From Iamia majanohamensis (GTDB lineage: Bacteria; Actinomycetota; Acidimicrobiia; Acidimicrobiales; Iamiaceae): a stretch of 64,000 nucleotides of DNA. Positions 52,921 to 61,942 of the stretch are shown piece by piece; within the stretch, counting starts at the first letter, position 1, and each line of letters starts with the position of its first letter. The stretch spans positions 2,480,001 through 2,544,000 of the forward strand of contig NZ_CP116942.1 in assembly GCF_028532485.1 (NCBI RefSeq), read 5' to 3'. The notes under the pieces were generated by a model. It was given only the letters and a program-made list of their open reading frames with translations, was not told the DNA's origin and made no database searches. The position numbers were made by a program, and so were the translations under genes.

Positions 52921-53184
52921 TCAGCAGATGATGGCCTGGAGCACCTGGAGGCCGATCAGCACGATGATCGGCGAGAGGTCGAGGGCCATGCCGCCGAGCC
53001 GCACGGGGGGCAGCGCCCGGCGCACGGGGCCGAGCACCGGCTCGGTGACGGTGCGGAGGCCGTTGCGCACGCCCTCGAGCGCCGAGCCCGGCTCCAGCGG
53101 GAACCAGCTGACGATGATGGCGCCCAGGATCACCAGCTGGTAGCCGAGGAGCGCGAGGCAGAGGAGGGGGACGATCGCGTCCAT
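52921..53184 (-). CDS. YggT-family membrane protein
   Basis: 87 residues with two hydrophobic segments (LLCLALLGYQLVILGAIIVS and LDLSPIIVLIGLQVLQAII) separated by the conserved loop RTVTEPVLGPVRRALPPVRLGG region. Family members occur next to sepF in nearly all Actinobacteria and cyanobacteria; the function is not settled, but a role in division or osmotic tolerance has been proposed. Twelve bases behind sepF, so co-transcribed. Confidence 0.9.
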   Translation of the reverse strand: MDAIVPLLCLALLGYQLVILGAIIVSWFPLEPGSALEGVRNGLRTVTEPVLGPVRRALPPVRLGGMALDLSPIIVLIGLQVLQAIIC

Positions 53185-53196
53185 CAGGGTGCGGGG

Positions 53197-53808
53197 TCAG
53201 TCCTCGTAGCCGCGCTGGCTGAGGCGCTCGCGCTCGTCCTCCGAGACCTCGATGTTGGCCGGGCTCAGCAGGTACACCTGGGAGTCGAGCTTGTCCATGC
53301 GGCCGCCCAGGCCGTAGCAGAGGCCGCTGGAGAAGTCGATGAGCCGGCGGGAGACCTCCCGGTCGGCGTGGCGGAGGTTCATCACCACGGGCTGGTCGCC
53401 CTTGAAGGTGTCGGCCACCTCCTGGGCCTGGTTGAAGTGCGTGGGCACCACCAGGCGGGGGCGGGCGGACGAGGCGACGGGCATGGGGCGGACCACCTTG
53501 GGGCGGGGGGTGGCACCGAGGCCGGAGCCGGTGCCGCCCTCGATGCGGCCCAGGCCGCCGGCCGCGCCGACCTGGCTGGCGAAGTCGCCGGCGGGCTCGC
53601 TCTGGCGCACCGGGGTCATCGGGCGGACGGCACCGACGGCGGAGGCGGGCGACGGTTCGGGGTCGACGTGGTGCGACGGGGGCGGCGCGACGGGGCGCGA
53701 CGGCCGGGAGGCCGGCGCGGGGTCGTCGTAGCCCGGGTCGTAGTCGTCGTACTCCTCGTCGGGGCCGAGCCCGAGGTAGAGCATCGCTTTGCGCCACATG
53801 GTCGCCAT
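53197..53808 (-). CDS. sepF: Cell division protein SepF
   Basis: 203 residues. N-terminal amphipathic membrane-targeting helix (MATMWRKAMLYLGLG), acidic Tyr/Asp-rich and Pro-rich linker, and C-terminal SepF domain: FNQAQEVADTFKGDQPVVMNL (in part), RRLIDFSSGLCYGLGGRMDK, VYLLSPANIEVSEDER. SepF anchors FtsZ to the membrane, essential where FtsA is absent; no ftsA is seen in this cluster. AGGAGG precedes the ATG and a TATGCT box lies ~25 bp further upstream. Confidence 0.95.
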   Translation of the reverse strand: MATMWRKAMLYLGLGPDEEYDDYDPGYDDPAPASRPSRPVAPPPSHHVDPEPSPASAVGAVRPMTPVRQSEPAGDFASQVGAAGGLGRIEGGTGSGLGATPRPKVVRPMPVASSARPRLVVPTHFNQAQEVADTFKGDQPVVMNLRHADREVSRRLIDFSSGLCYGLGGRMDKLDSQVYLLSPANIEVSEDERERLSQRGYED

Positions 53809-53935
53809 CGGTCCTCCTGGCCGGGCAGCATACCGACTGGGTGGTCGGCGGCTGGTCCCCCGGCCCTGGTCGTCGTCGTCACCGGGGTCGTCGGCGTCGC
53901 CGTGGGGTGGGGCGGGCGCCGGGCCACGGGGGTCC
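53809..53935 (-). promoter_or_regulatory. Likely sepF promoter region
   Basis: 127-bp gap after yggS. On the minus strand GTCGGTATGCTGCC carries a TATGCT -10 box about 24 bp before the start, leaving room for the AGGAGG site. No clear -35 box. Confidence 0.45.
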
Positions 53936-54589
53936 TCAGCGCTCCCGTGCGCCGAACAGGGCGGTGCCCACGCGCACCATGGTCGCCCCCTCGGCCACGG
54001 CCGCGTCGAGGTCGGCCGACATGCCCATCGACCGCTCGGGGAGGCCCAGGTCGTCGGCCAGGCCCCGCAGGGTGCGGAAGCAGCCGGCGGCGGCGTCGCC
54101 CCGGGCCGCGATGGTCATCAGGCCCCGGACCTCGAGGCCCTCGGCCCGCAGGTCGGCGACGAGGGCGGCGGCGCCCTCGGGGGGGCACCCGCCCTGGCCG
54201 TCCTCGCCGGAGGTGTTGACCTGGGCCAGCACCGCCGCCCCGGGCGCCCGTCGGGCGATCTCGGCACCGAGGCGGGCCCGGTCGACGCTGTGCCACAGGT
54301 GGACGAAGGGGGCCACCTGGCGCACCTTGTTGCGCTGGAGGCGGCCGACCCAGTGCCAGCGCACCCCCTCCGGCGCGGCCTCGGCCTTGCCCACCGCCTC
54401 CTGGGCGTAGCTCTCGCCCAGGTCGGTGAGCCCGGCCGCCACCGCCGCCGCCGGCGCCGTCTCGTCGAAGCCCTTGGTGACCCCGACGAGGGTCACGGCC
54501 GCGGGGTCGCCGCCCGCGGCCTCGATGCGGCGGCGGACCTCGGCCACCCGGCGGGCCAGCTCCTCGGGGGCGACGGTGCAGGGGATCAC
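53936..54589 (-). CDS. YggS-type PLP homeostasis protein
   Basis: 217 residues from GTG 54589 (GTGA overlap with pgeF). PLP-binding Lys in LVGVTKGF (about residue 37), then GESYAQEAVGK, WHWVGRLQRNKV, HSVDRARLG, VNTSGEDGQGG, GLMTIAARG and RSMGMSADLDAAVAEGATMVRVGTALFG (parts). Fold-type III barrel without enzymatic domain partner; controls vitamin B6 and amino-acid pools. Its place between pgeF and sepF is standard in Actinobacteria. Confidence 0.94.
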   Translation of the reverse strand: MIPCTVAPEELARRVAEVRRRIEAAGGDPAAVTLVGVTKGFDETAPAAAVAAGLTDLGESYAQEAVGKAEAAPEGVRWHWVGRLQRNKVRQVAPFVHLWHSVDRARLGAEIARRAPGAAVLAQVNTSGEDGQGGCPPEGAAALVADLRAEGLEVRGLMTIAARGDAAAGCFRTLRGLADDLGLPERSMGMSADLDAAVAEGATMVRVGTALFGARER

Positions 54590-55242
54590 GCGCCGTCGTC
54601 CTCCAGCCAGGCCACGGTGGCCATGCGGCCGGGGTCGGCCCGGGCCCGGTGCGAGAACCAGCGGCCCGGGTCGGCCGCGGTGCACAGCCCGTCGTCGGCG
54701 ACGTCGGTGACGCCGACCTCGGCGAGGGCGGCCCGGACCCCGGCCACGACGTCGAGGGCGGGGCGACCGGCGCGGGTGGTGGCCCGGACCCCGTCGCCCC
54801 ACCGGGCGGCCACCCGGTCGAGGTCGTCGGCGCCGAACTCGTAGTCGGCGGGGCGGATGCACGGGCCGATGACCGCCCGCCGGGCCGGGTGCCCGAGGGC
54901 GTCGAGGGCGCCGGCGGTGGCCCCCACCACACCCGCGACCAGGCCGCGCCAGCCGGCGTGGGCCACGCCCACGGCGCCGTCGGCCACCAGCACGACGGGC
55001 ACGCAGTCGGCCGTGCCCACGGCGAGGGCCGCGCCCGGCACCGCCGTCACCGCAGCGTCGGCCGTGGCCCCGGCGTGCTCACCGGGTCGGGTGACGGTGA
55101 CCACCTCGGCCCCGTGGACCTGGCGCAGCCACGTCCAGGGGAGGTCGACCACCGCGGCGCGGCGCCCGGCGAGGTCGCCCCCGGCGGAGGTGGCCAGGTC
55201 GCCGTCGGCCCGGGTGGTGGTCAGGTGGTGGACCCGGATCAG
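54586..55242 (-). CDS. pgeF: PgeF (YfiH, laccase-domain) peptidoglycan-editing protein
   Basis: 218 residues if it begins at CTG 55242, where CTGA overlaps the ftsZ stop; the first ordinary start is GTG 55152 (188 residues). The longer reading is preferred because the codons before 55152 spell [13 protein letters not shown], matching the family's conserved N-terminal TTR-G-D pattern. Zinc and substrate motifs: RQVHGAEVV (His), [10 protein letters not shown] (Cys), [15 protein letters not shown] (His), [13 protein letters not shown]. PgeF removes L-Ser wrongly built into the peptidoglycan precursor and also has purine nucleoside phosphorylase activity in homologues. Confidence 0.9.
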   Translation of the reverse strand: MIRVHHLTTTRADGDLATSAGGDLAGRRAAVVDLPWTWLRQVHGAEVVTVTRPGEHAGATADAAVTAVPGAALAVGTADCVPVVLVADGAVGVAHAGWRGLVAGVVGATAGALDALGHPARRAVIGPCIRPADYEFGADDLDRVAARWGDGVRATTRAGRPALDVVAGVRAALAEVGVTDVADDGLCTAADPGRWFSHRARADPGRMATVAWLEDDGA

Positions 55243-56339
55243 CGGAGGAAGCTCGGGACGTCGAAGTCGTCGGGGTCCTCGGGCTCCTCGTCGGCGTCGG
55301 CGCCGCCGAAGAGGTCGGTGACCGGGGCCGGGCCGTCGGAGGCGGCCTCCACCGTGTCGGCGTGGGTGCGGGCCCGGGTCCGGCCCTCCTCCCAGCGGTC
55401 GAAGCCGGCGGCGATCACCGTGACCCGGACCTCGTCGCCCATCTCGTCGTCGATCACGGTGCCGAAGATGATGTTGGCGTCGGGGTGGGCCACGCCGTGG
55501 ATCACCTCGGCCGCCTCGTTGACCTCGAACAGGCCCATGTCGCTGCCGCCGGTGATGCTGAGCAGGATGCCCCGGGCCCCCTCGATGGAGGCCTCGAGCA
55601 GGGGGCTGGAGATGGCGTTGCGGGCGGCCTGGAGGGCCCGGCTCTCGCCGGAGGCGTAGCCGATGCCCATGAGGGCCGAGCCGGCGTTGCTCATGACCAT
55701 CTTCACGTCGGCGAAGTCGGTGTTGATGAGCCCGGGGGTGGTGATGAGGTCGGTGATGCCCTGCACGCCCTGGAGCAGCACCTCGTCGGCCATCTTGAAG
55801 GCGTTCAGGACCGACGTCTTGTCGTTGGACACCGTGAGCAGGCGGTCGTTGGGGATGACGATCTGGGTGTCGACCGTCTCCTTCAGCTTCTGCACCCCCG
55901 CCTCGGCCTGGACCGAGCGCCGGCGGCCCTCGAAGGCGAAGGGCCGGGTGACCACGCCGATGGTGAGGGCCCCGAGGGACTTGGCCAGCTCGGCCACGAC
56001 CGGGGCCGCGCCCGTGCCGGTGCCGCCCCCCTCGCCGGCGGTGATGAAGACCATGTCGGCCCCCTTGAGGACCTCCTCCAGCTCGCCCCGGTGGGCCTCG
56101 GCGGCCTGGCCGCCGACCTCGGGGTCGCTGCCGGCCCCCAGGCCCCGGGTGAGGTCCCGGCCGATGTCGAGCTTCACGTCGGCGTCGCTCATGAGCAGGG
56201 CCTGGGCGTCGGTGTTCACGGCGATGAACTCGACGCCCTTCAGCCCGGCGTCGATCATCCGGTTGACGGCGTTGCAGCCGCCGCCCCCGACGCCGACGAC
56301 CTTGATCACCGCCAGGTAGTTCTGTGGGTTACCGGCCAT
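55239..56339 (-). CDS. ftsZ: Cell division protein FtsZ
   Basis: 366 residues from ATG 56339 (GGAG nine bases upstream). Tubulin-like GTPase: [25 protein letters not shown], the GTP signature [19 protein letters not shown]7 loop [25 protein letters not shown] (in part). A short acidic linker of ~45 residues leads to the C-terminal peptide [10 protein letters not shown], the site for SepF and FtsW partners. It has its own leader of 119 bp with a hairpin and a promoter-like sequence, so it can be expressed apart from the upstream mur genes. Confidence 0.98.
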   Translation of the reverse strand: MAGNPQNYLAVIKVVGVGGGGCNAVNRMIDAGLKGVEFIAVNTDAQALLMSDADVKLDIGRDLTRGLGAGSDPEVGGQAAEAHRGELEEVLKGADMVFITAGEGGGTGTGAAPVVAELAKSLGALTIGVVTRPFAFEGRRRSVQAEAGVQKLKETVDTQIVIPNDRLLTVSNDKTSVLNAFKMADEVLLQGVQGITDLITTPGLINTDFADVKMVMSNAGSALMGIGYASGESRALQAARNAISSPLLEASIEGARGILLSITGGSDMGLFEVNEAAEVIHGVAHPDANIIFGTVIDDEMGDEVRVTVIAAGFDRWEEGRTRARTHADTVEAASDGPAPVTDLFGGADADEEPEDPDDFDVPSFLR

Positions 56340-56369
56340 GGGGGGAGCTCCTATCTGGGGACGCGCACG

Positions 56370-56394
56370 ACGGTCGGCCCCGGAGGCCGACCGT
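56370..56394 (-). promoter_or_regulatory. Perfect hairpin in the ftsZ leader
   Basis: ACGGTCGGCC and its complement form a 10-bp stem with five-base loop, ending 30 bp before the ftsZ ATG. There is no T run, so it is more likely an mRNA stability or attenuation element than a terminator. Confidence 0.6.
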
Positions 56395-56455
56395 CTGGAG
56401 ACCCTCGACCTCGACTCGAGGGTGAGGGTTATGTAAAGTTCTGGTGAGGGTCGAG

Positions 56456-56485
56456 AGATTACGCACAGTCTCCTCCGGGGGTCAA
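56456..56485 (-). promoter_or_regulatory. Putative ftsZ promoter at the end of ftsQ
   Basis: Minus strand: TTGACC (56480-56485), 18-base spacer, TAATCT (56456-56461), whose TAA is the ftsQ stop. It is one of the best sigma70-like matches in the window. Downstream lies an A/T-richer stretch (ACTTTACATAAC) with a possible second -10 box. Confidence 0.5.
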
Positions 56486-57280
56486 GACCGGCGAGTCCGG
56501 GACGCGGACGTCGATGGTGCAGCCGTCGGCAGGGTCGGCCGCCTCGCGCACGGCTCGGGCGGCGGCGGCCTTGGCCGGGAGGTCCTCGCCGTCGCCCACC
56601 ACCACGGTCCACCCCTCCCCCAGGGCCAGCACCAGGCCGCGGTCGTCGCGGCGGGCCTCCTCCACGTCGGGCGCCAGGGCGTCGGGCAGCTCGGCCACCG
56701 TGGCCAGCACCTCCCGGTCGGCCGCGGGCAGGGTGTCGGCGGGCGCCGCGTCCCGCCGCCCGGTGAGGGCGACGAGGTCGTCGGGGCGGGCCGGGGCCTC
56801 GTCGAGCACCCGACCCTCGGCGTCGAGGCGGGCCCAGCCGCCGGGCGTGCGCACCACCGCCACCGGCGTGCGCTCGGTGACCACGATGCGGACCGTGCCC
56901 GGCCACATCCGGGCGATGCGGACCTCGTCGGTCCAGGGCAGGGCGGCGACCGCCTCGGTGCCGCCGTCGAGGTCGGCGCCGACCATGGGCTCGCCGGGCG
57001 CGATGCCCGCGGCGGCGCGCACGGCGTCGGCGGAGGTGTGCTCGGCGCCGGAGACCTGCACGCGGTCGACGTCGAGCAGCGAGCTGCGGAGCCCGACGAG
57101 GGTCCACACCCCGAGGCACACGACGGCCAGCACCACGTTCAGGCGCCGCCGCCGGCGGCGGCCGACGTCGCGGGCCACCTCCACCCGCCGGGCCCGCATC
57201 CGCGGGTGCGGGGCCCGACCGGGCCCGGCCGCGGGGGCGGGGGCGGTGCGCTCCCGGGGCGCGGGGGGCCGCACCGTCAC
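56459..57280 (-). CDS. ftsQ: Cell division protein FtsQ
   Basis: 273 residues from GTG 57280 (GTGA overlap with murB). Cytoplasmic Pro/Arg-rich N-terminus, one membrane segment (about 47-65, [18 protein letters not shown]), then the POTRA domain ([61 protein letters not shown]) and the beta domain. FtsQ links FtsB/FtsL to the septal synthase. Its stop overlaps a putative ftsZ -10 box. Confidence 0.93.
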   Translation of the reverse strand: MTVRPPAPRERTAPAPAAGPGRAPHPRMRARRVEVARDVGRRRRRRLNVVLAVVCLGVWTLVGLRSSLLDVDRVQVSGAEHTSADAVRAAAGIAPGEPMVGADLDGGTEAVAALPWTDEVRIARMWPGTVRIVVTERTPVAVVRTPGGWARLDAEGRVLDEAPARPDDLVALTGRRDAAPADTLPAADREVLATVAELPDALAPDVEEARRDDRGLVLALGEGWTVVVGDGEDLPAKAAAARAVREAADPADGCTIDVRVPDSPVLTPGGDCA

Positions 57281-58209
57281 GGGCCCTCCGGCCAGTCCAG
57301 CCCGACCAGGCGGGTCTCGGGCCGCAGCCAGGTGCCGGAGCGGTCCGCGACGCGGCGGGCCACCTCGAGCATGAGGGCGTGCACGTCGGCGGCCCGCCCC
57401 CCGGGGTCGCACTGGATGAAGTTGGCGTGCTTGGGCGACACCTCGGCCGAGCCGATGCGCAGGCCCTTGGCGCCGGCCTCGTCGACCAGGCGCCCGGCGG
57501 AGTCGCCCGGGGGGTTCACGAAGACCGAGCCGGCGTTGGCCCCGCCGGGCTGGTTGGCCCGCCGCCAGCGGACGATCTCGCTGATCTCGGCCTCGGCCGC
57601 GGTCCGGTCGCCGACGGCCAGGGCCAGCTCGGCCTCCACCACGACCTGCGTCGGGCGCACGGCCGAGGACCGGAAGCCCAGGGCCAGGCCGGAGGCGGGC
57701 AGCGTCGCGGGCACGGCACCATCCTCCCCCGCGGCGAGGTCGACGACGCGGATGCTCCGCAGGCTCGCGGCCATGTCCGAGCCGTGCCCGCCGGCGTTCA
57801 TGCGCACCGCCCCCCCGATCGAGCCGGGCACGCCCACCGCCCACTCGAAGCCGGTGAGCCCCGCCGCCGCGGTGCGCCGGGCCACCACGGGGAGGCTGGC
57901 GGCCCCCCCGGCCCGCACGACGGTGCCCTCCACGGCCACGTCGGCCAGCCCCGCGCCCATCACCACCGCGATGCCGGCGAAGCCCTCGTCGGCCACAAGC
58001 AGGTTGGACCCGCGCCCCACCACCAGCGTGGGGAGGCCGCTGGCCGCCACCGCGGCGGCGACCGCCCGGAGGTCGGCCAGCGCGTCGGCGTCCACCAGCA
58101 CCGCGGCCGGGCCGCCCAGCCGGTAGGTGGTCAGCGGGCCGAGCGGCACGTCGCGCCGGGCCCGGGGCCCGAGGACGGCGACGGCGCGGCCCACGGCGTC
58201 GTCAGCCAC
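57277..58209 (-). CDS. murB: UDP-N-acetylenolpyruvoylglucosamine reductase
   Basis: 310 residues from GTG 58209; start and murC stop share GTGGCTGA. FAD enzyme reducing UDP-GlcNAc-enolpyruvate to UDP-MurNAc. Motifs: [51 protein letters not shown], and type-I/II C-terminal part [28 protein letters not shown] (with the catalytic Ser in the first of these or the analogous position, and Glu further on). The typical short ~300-residue form. Confidence 0.95.
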   Translation of the reverse strand: MADDAVGRAVAVLGPRARRDVPLGPLTTYRLGGPAAVLVDADALADLRAVAAAVAASGLPTLVVGRGSNLLVADEGFAGIAVVMGAGLADVAVEGTVVRAGGAASLPVVARRTAAAGLTGFEWAVGVPGSIGGAVRMNAGGHGSDMAASLRSIRVVDLAAGEDGAVPATLPASGLALGFRSSAVRPTQVVVEAELALAVGDRTAAEAEISEIVRWRRANQPGGANAGSVFVNPPGDSAGRLVDEAGAKGLRIGSAEVSPKHANFIQCDPGGRAADVHALMLEVARRVADRSGTWLRPETRLVGLDWPEGP

Positions 58210-59605
58210 GGGCACCTCCCGCCGCCAGGCGGGCCAGGAGGTCGTCGGGGAGGGTGGTGATGTCACCCGCCCCCAGGGTGAGGCAGAGGTCGCCGTCGCG
58301 CAGCTCGGCGGCCAGCAGGTCGAGCACGGCGTCGCGCTCGGGCACGTGGGTCACGGCCAGCCCCGGGTGGGCCCGGGCCACGGCGTCGGCGACCAGCTGG
58401 CCGGTGACCCCCGGGCGGGGCTGCTCCCCCGCCCCGTCGATGGCGGTGACCACCACCAGGTCGGCCCCGACGAACGAGTCGGCGAAGTCCGCGCCCAGGT
58501 CCTCGGTGCGCGAGTAGCGGTGCGGCTGGAAGACGGCCACCACCCGGCCCCAGCCCCCCTGGGCCGCGGTGGCGACGGCGGCCGCCACCTTGCCCGGGTT
58601 GTGGGCGTAGTCGTCGACCAGGGTGATGCCGTCGAGGGTGCCCCGGAACTGGTAGCGCCGGGCCACGCCGGCGTAGTGCGCCAGGGCGTGGACCGCGGCC
58701 TCGGTCGGGGCCCCGACCAGGCGGGCGGCCACCAGCGCGGCGGTGGCGTTGCGGGCGTTGTGGAGCCCGGGGATGGGCATCTCCACCGGCCCCAGGAGCT
58801 CGTCGCCGTGGACGACCGAGAACCGGGTGCCGACCCGGTCGACCTGCACGTCGACGATGCGGAAGTCCGCACCCTCGGCGGTGCCGTAGGTGGTGCTGCC
58901 GTGGCGGGCGGCGAGGGCGGCGGCGTGGGGCTCGTCGACGCACACGACGGTGGTCGCGGCGGCCGCCGCGAAGCGGTCGAAGGCGGCCTCGATGGCGGCC
59001 AGGTCGCCCCAGTGGTCGAGGTGGTCGGCCTCGACGTTGGTGATGACCGCCACCTCGGCGTCGAGCTCGGTGAAGGTGCCGTCGCTCTCGTCGGCCTCGA
59101 CCACGAACAGGTCGCCGGCGTCCCACGCTGCGCCCGACCCCAGCGAGTTCACGTCGCCGCCGATGATGAACGAGGGCGACAGCCCCGCCTCCTGGAGGAT
59201 CAGGGCGAGCATGGTGGTCGTCGTCGTCTTGCCGTGGGTGCCCGACACCGCCAGGGTGCGCCGGACCCGGGTGATGGCGGCCAGCACCTCGCGCCGGTGG
59301 GCCACGGGGATGCCCAGCTGGCGGGCGGCCCGGACCTCCCGGTTGCTCTCCGGGATGGCGGTCGAGACGGCGACCACGTCGGCCCCCTCCACGTGGCCCG
59401 GGGTGTGGCCCACGTGGACCTCGACGCCCTGGGCGACGAGGCGCTCGAGGCCGGCCGAGGGCTTCATGTCGGACCCGGTGACCCGGTGGCCCATGCTCGC
59501 CAGCACCGAGGCCAGCGGGCGCATGCCCACCCCGCCCACCCCCACCACGTGGACGTGGAGGCGACCGGCGGCCAGGTCGAGCGGCGGGGGCGCGCCCTCA
59601 GCCAC
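58202..59605 (-). CDS. murC: UDP-N-acetylmuramate-L-alanine ligase
   Basis: 467 residues from GTG 59605; GTGGCTGA holds its start and the murG stop. N-terminal Rossmann motif HVVGVGGVGMRPLASVL, ATP site VSGTHGKTTTTTMLALIL, LFVVEADESDGTF, VVTNVEADHLDHWGD (as VITNVEADHLDHWGD), and C-terminal VFQPHRYSRTEDL. Adds L-Ala to UDP-MurNAc, first step of the peptide stem. Between murG and murB. Confidence 0.96.
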   Translation of the reverse strand: MAEGAPPPLDLAAGRLHVHVVGVGGVGMRPLASVLASMGHRVTGSDMKPSAGLERLVAQGVEVHVGHTPGHVEGADVVAVSTAIPESNREVRAARQLGIPVAHRREVLAAITRVRRTLAVSGTHGKTTTTTMLALILQEAGLSPSFIIGGDVNSLGSGAAWDAGDLFVVEADESDGTFTELDAEVAVITNVEADHLDHWGDLAAIEAAFDRFAAAAATTVVCVDEPHAAALAARHGSTTYGTAEGADFRIVDVQVDRVGTRFSVVHGDELLGPVEMPIPGLHNARNATAALVAARLVGAPTEAAVHALAHYAGVARRYQFRGTLDGITLVDDYAHNPGKVAAAVATAAQGGWGRVVAVFQPHRYSRTEDLGADFADSFVGADLVVVTAIDGAGEQPRPGVTGQLVADAVARAHPGLAVTHVPERDAVLDLLAAELRDGDLCLTLGAGDITTLPDDLLARLAAGGARG

Positions 59606-60746
59606 GGAGGACCTCCTCGATCACGTCGACCACGCGGTCGGCGGCGTCGAGGCGGGCCTCGCCCGCCATCCCGGCGGCCTGCCGGGCCCGGCGGTCGGCA
59701 TCGGCCACCAGCGGGGCCAGCTCGGCCTCCAGGCGGTCGACGTCGAGCTCGGCGTCGGGGACGACGACGGCCCCGCCCGCCGCGCCCAGGACCGCGGCGT
59801 TGGCGCTCTGGTGGTCGCGGGTGGCGATGGGCAGCGGCACCATCACCGCGGGCACGCCGAAGGCGGCCAGCTCGGCGCAGGTCCCGGCGCCGGCCCGGGT
59901 GACGGCCACGTCGGCCGCGGTCAGGGCCAGGGCCATGCGGTCCTCGTAGGGCACCACGTCGAGGTGGAGCCCGGCGGCCGGCAGCTCGGGCAGGTCGGCG
60001 CACACGTCGTCGTGGTCGCGCCGCCCGGTGACCAGGCGGACGGCCACGTCGGCGCGGCCGCGCCACCGGTCGACCAGGCCGACCACGGCCCGGTTCACCC
60101 GGGTGGAGCCCAGCGAGCCGGTGGTGACGAGCACGACGGTGCGGTCGGCCGGGAGCCCCAGGGCAGCGCGGGCCTCGGACCGGGCGTCGGCCCCCCGGGG
60201 ACCCCGCCGGCGGCGGGCCGCCTCGACGAGGGGTCCCGGCAGCGGGTTGCCGGTCACCGTGGCCCGGCGGAGGTCGGTGCCGGGCCAGGACACGGCGCTG
60301 GCCCGGGCGAAGCGGGCCAGGCTGCGGTTCACGGCCCCGGCCCGCACGTTCTGCTCCAGCAGCACCAGCGGCACCCGGGCCAGGACCGCCCCGAAGGCGC
60401 AGGCGAAGGCGGCGTGGCCGCCCAGCGAGACGACCACCTCGGGCCGTCGGCGCCGCACGATGCGGGCGCCCTGGCGGGTGGCCGAGACGAGGGCCCACGC
60501 GGCCCGGGCCATGGCGACGCCGGGGCGCCGGGGCAGCCCCCGGCCGGGCAGCTCGTCGAGGCCGAAGCCGGCGGCCGGGACCATGTCGGCCTCCACCCCC
60601 CGGTCGGAGCCGACGAAGTGGACCGCGGCGGGGTCGGTCCCCCGGGCGACGAGGGCGGCGGCCACCGCCAGCCCGGGCACCAGGTGGCCCGCGGTCCCGC
60701 CCCCGGCGACCAGGACGGCGGTGGAGGGGGCCGACGGCGCGCTCAC
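59598..60746 (-). CDS. murG: Lipid II-forming GlcNAc transferase MurG
   Basis: 382 residues from GTG 60746 (GTGA overlap with ftsW). GT-B fold with N-terminal glycine loop LVAGGGTAGHLVPGLAVA, GSDRGVEADMVPAAGF, VVSLGGHAAFACAFGAVL, VLLEQNVRAGAVNR and donor-site TRAGAGTCAELAAFGVPAVMVPLP. Transfers GlcNAc from UDP-GlcNAc to lipid I at the inner membrane face. Confidence 0.96.
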   Translation of the reverse strand: MSAPSAPSTAVLVAGGGTAGHLVPGLAVAAALVARGTDPAAVHFVGSDRGVEADMVPAAGFGLDELPGRGLPRRPGVAMARAAWALVSATRQGARIVRRRRPEVVVSLGGHAAFACAFGAVLARVPLVLLEQNVRAGAVNRSLARFARASAVSWPGTDLRRATVTGNPLPGPLVEAARRRRGPRGADARSEARAALGLPADRTVVLVTTGSLGSTRVNRAVVGLVDRWRGRADVAVRLVTGRRDHDDVCADLPELPAAGLHLDVVPYEDRMALALTAADVAVTRAGAGTCAELAAFGVPAVMVPLPIATRDHQSANAAVLGAAGGAVVVPDAELDVDRLEAELAPLVADADRRARQAAGMAGEARLDAADRVVDVIEEVLRG

Positions 60747-61942
60747 GAGAGGTCCGGCGCGGTGGGCCGGGGGTGGCGGGCGATGTTGAGCAGCATGCCC
60801 ACCCCGACCATGGTGACGAGCAGGGACGACCCCCCGTAGGACACGAAGGGCAGGGGGACGCCGGTGTTGGGCACCAGCCCGAGGACCACGGCCACGTTCA
60901 GGAAGGCCTGGCCGACCAGCCAGGTGGTGATGCCCACGGCCACGAGTGCGCTGAATCGGTCGGCCGCGTGGCTGGCGGCGCGCACGCCGAGGAAGGTGAG
61001 CATGACGAACAGGAGGACGACGGCGAGGGCGCCGAGCAGCCCCAGCTCCTCGCCGATGATGGCGAAGATGAAGTCGTTGTGGCTGAAGGGCAGGTAGCCG
61101 TACTTGGCCTTGCTCTGCCCCAGCCCCAGCCCGGTGAGGCCGCCGTCGCTCAGGCCCACCCCCGCCTGGATGGCCTGGTAGCCGCTGTCGGACTTGTTCG
61201 ACCAGGGGTCGAACATGGCGAACAGGCGGCGTCGGCGGTAGGGCTCGAACCAGACGAGCAGGCCGGCGGCGAGCACGGCGAGCCCGCCCAGCCCGGCCAG
61301 GGCCCGCATCCGGGCCCCCGCCGCGAACAGCATCATCAGCACGATGGCGGTGATGACGAGGCTGGTGCCCAGGTTGGGCTGGACCAGCACGAGCAGCAGC
61401 ACGCCCCCGAGGACGCCCACCACGGGCCAGAGGGTGCGCCGGGGGTCGTCCATCTCTCGGCACCGGCGGGCCAGCAGGTCGGCCACGAACAGGACGAGGG
61501 CCACCTTGGCCAGCTCCGACGGCTGCAGGGTGAGGGGCCCGACCCCGATCCACCGGGTGGCCCCGTTGGCCGACTGGCCCACGGCCAGCACGGCCAGCAG
61601 CAGGACGACGACGCCCACCAGCCCGACCCGGCACCAGCGCCGCCACTGCCGGCGGTCGCTGTAGAGGGCGACGAGCAGGCCGGCCAGGCCGACCACCGCC
61701 CAGATGGCCTGGCGCACGCCGTAGCCCCAGGTGGAGCCGGTCTCCTCCAGGGCGATGATCGACGACGACGACAGCACCATCACCAGCCCGAAGAGCACCA
61801 GCACCGCCACCACCGCGGCGAGCACGGTGAAGGTGCCGGTGGGCTCGCCCGGGGGCGGGCCGGGCAGGGCCAGGCGGAGGCGGCGGGAGCGCGGCTCCGG
61901 GGCCGTCTCCCGACGGGGGTGCAGGGGCGAGACGGTGGTCAC
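60743..61942 (-). CDS. ftsW: Septal peptidoglycan glycosyltransferase FtsW (SEDS)
   Basis: 399 residues from GTG 61942 (GTGA overlap with murD). About ten membrane segments. SEDS motifs: GATRWIGVGPLTLQPSELAK, LVLVQPNLGTSLVI, SKAKYGYLPFSHNDFIFAII and the C-terminal GVPLPFVSYGGSSL. Polymerises lipid II together with a class B penicillin-binding protein, which must lie elsewhere (upstream of mraY is usual). Confidence 0.96.
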   Translation of the reverse strand: MTTVSPLHPRRETAPEPRSRRLRLALPGPPPGEPTGTFTVLAAVVAVLVLFGLVMVLSSSSIIALEETGSTWGYGVRQAIWAVVGLAGLLVALYSDRRQWRRWCRVGLVGVVVLLLAVLAVGQSANGATRWIGVGPLTLQPSELAKVALVLFVADLLARRCREMDDPRRTLWPVVGVLGGVLLLVLVQPNLGTSLVITAIVLMMLFAAGARMRALAGLGGLAVLAAGLLVWFEPYRRRRLFAMFDPWSNKSDSGYQAIQAGVGLSDGGLTGLGLGQSKAKYGYLPFSHNDFIFAIIGEELGLLGALAVVLLFVMLTFLGVRAASHAADRFSALVAVGITTWLVGQAFLNVAVVLGLVPNTGVPLPFVSYGGSSLLVTMVGVGMLLNIARHPRPTAPDLS

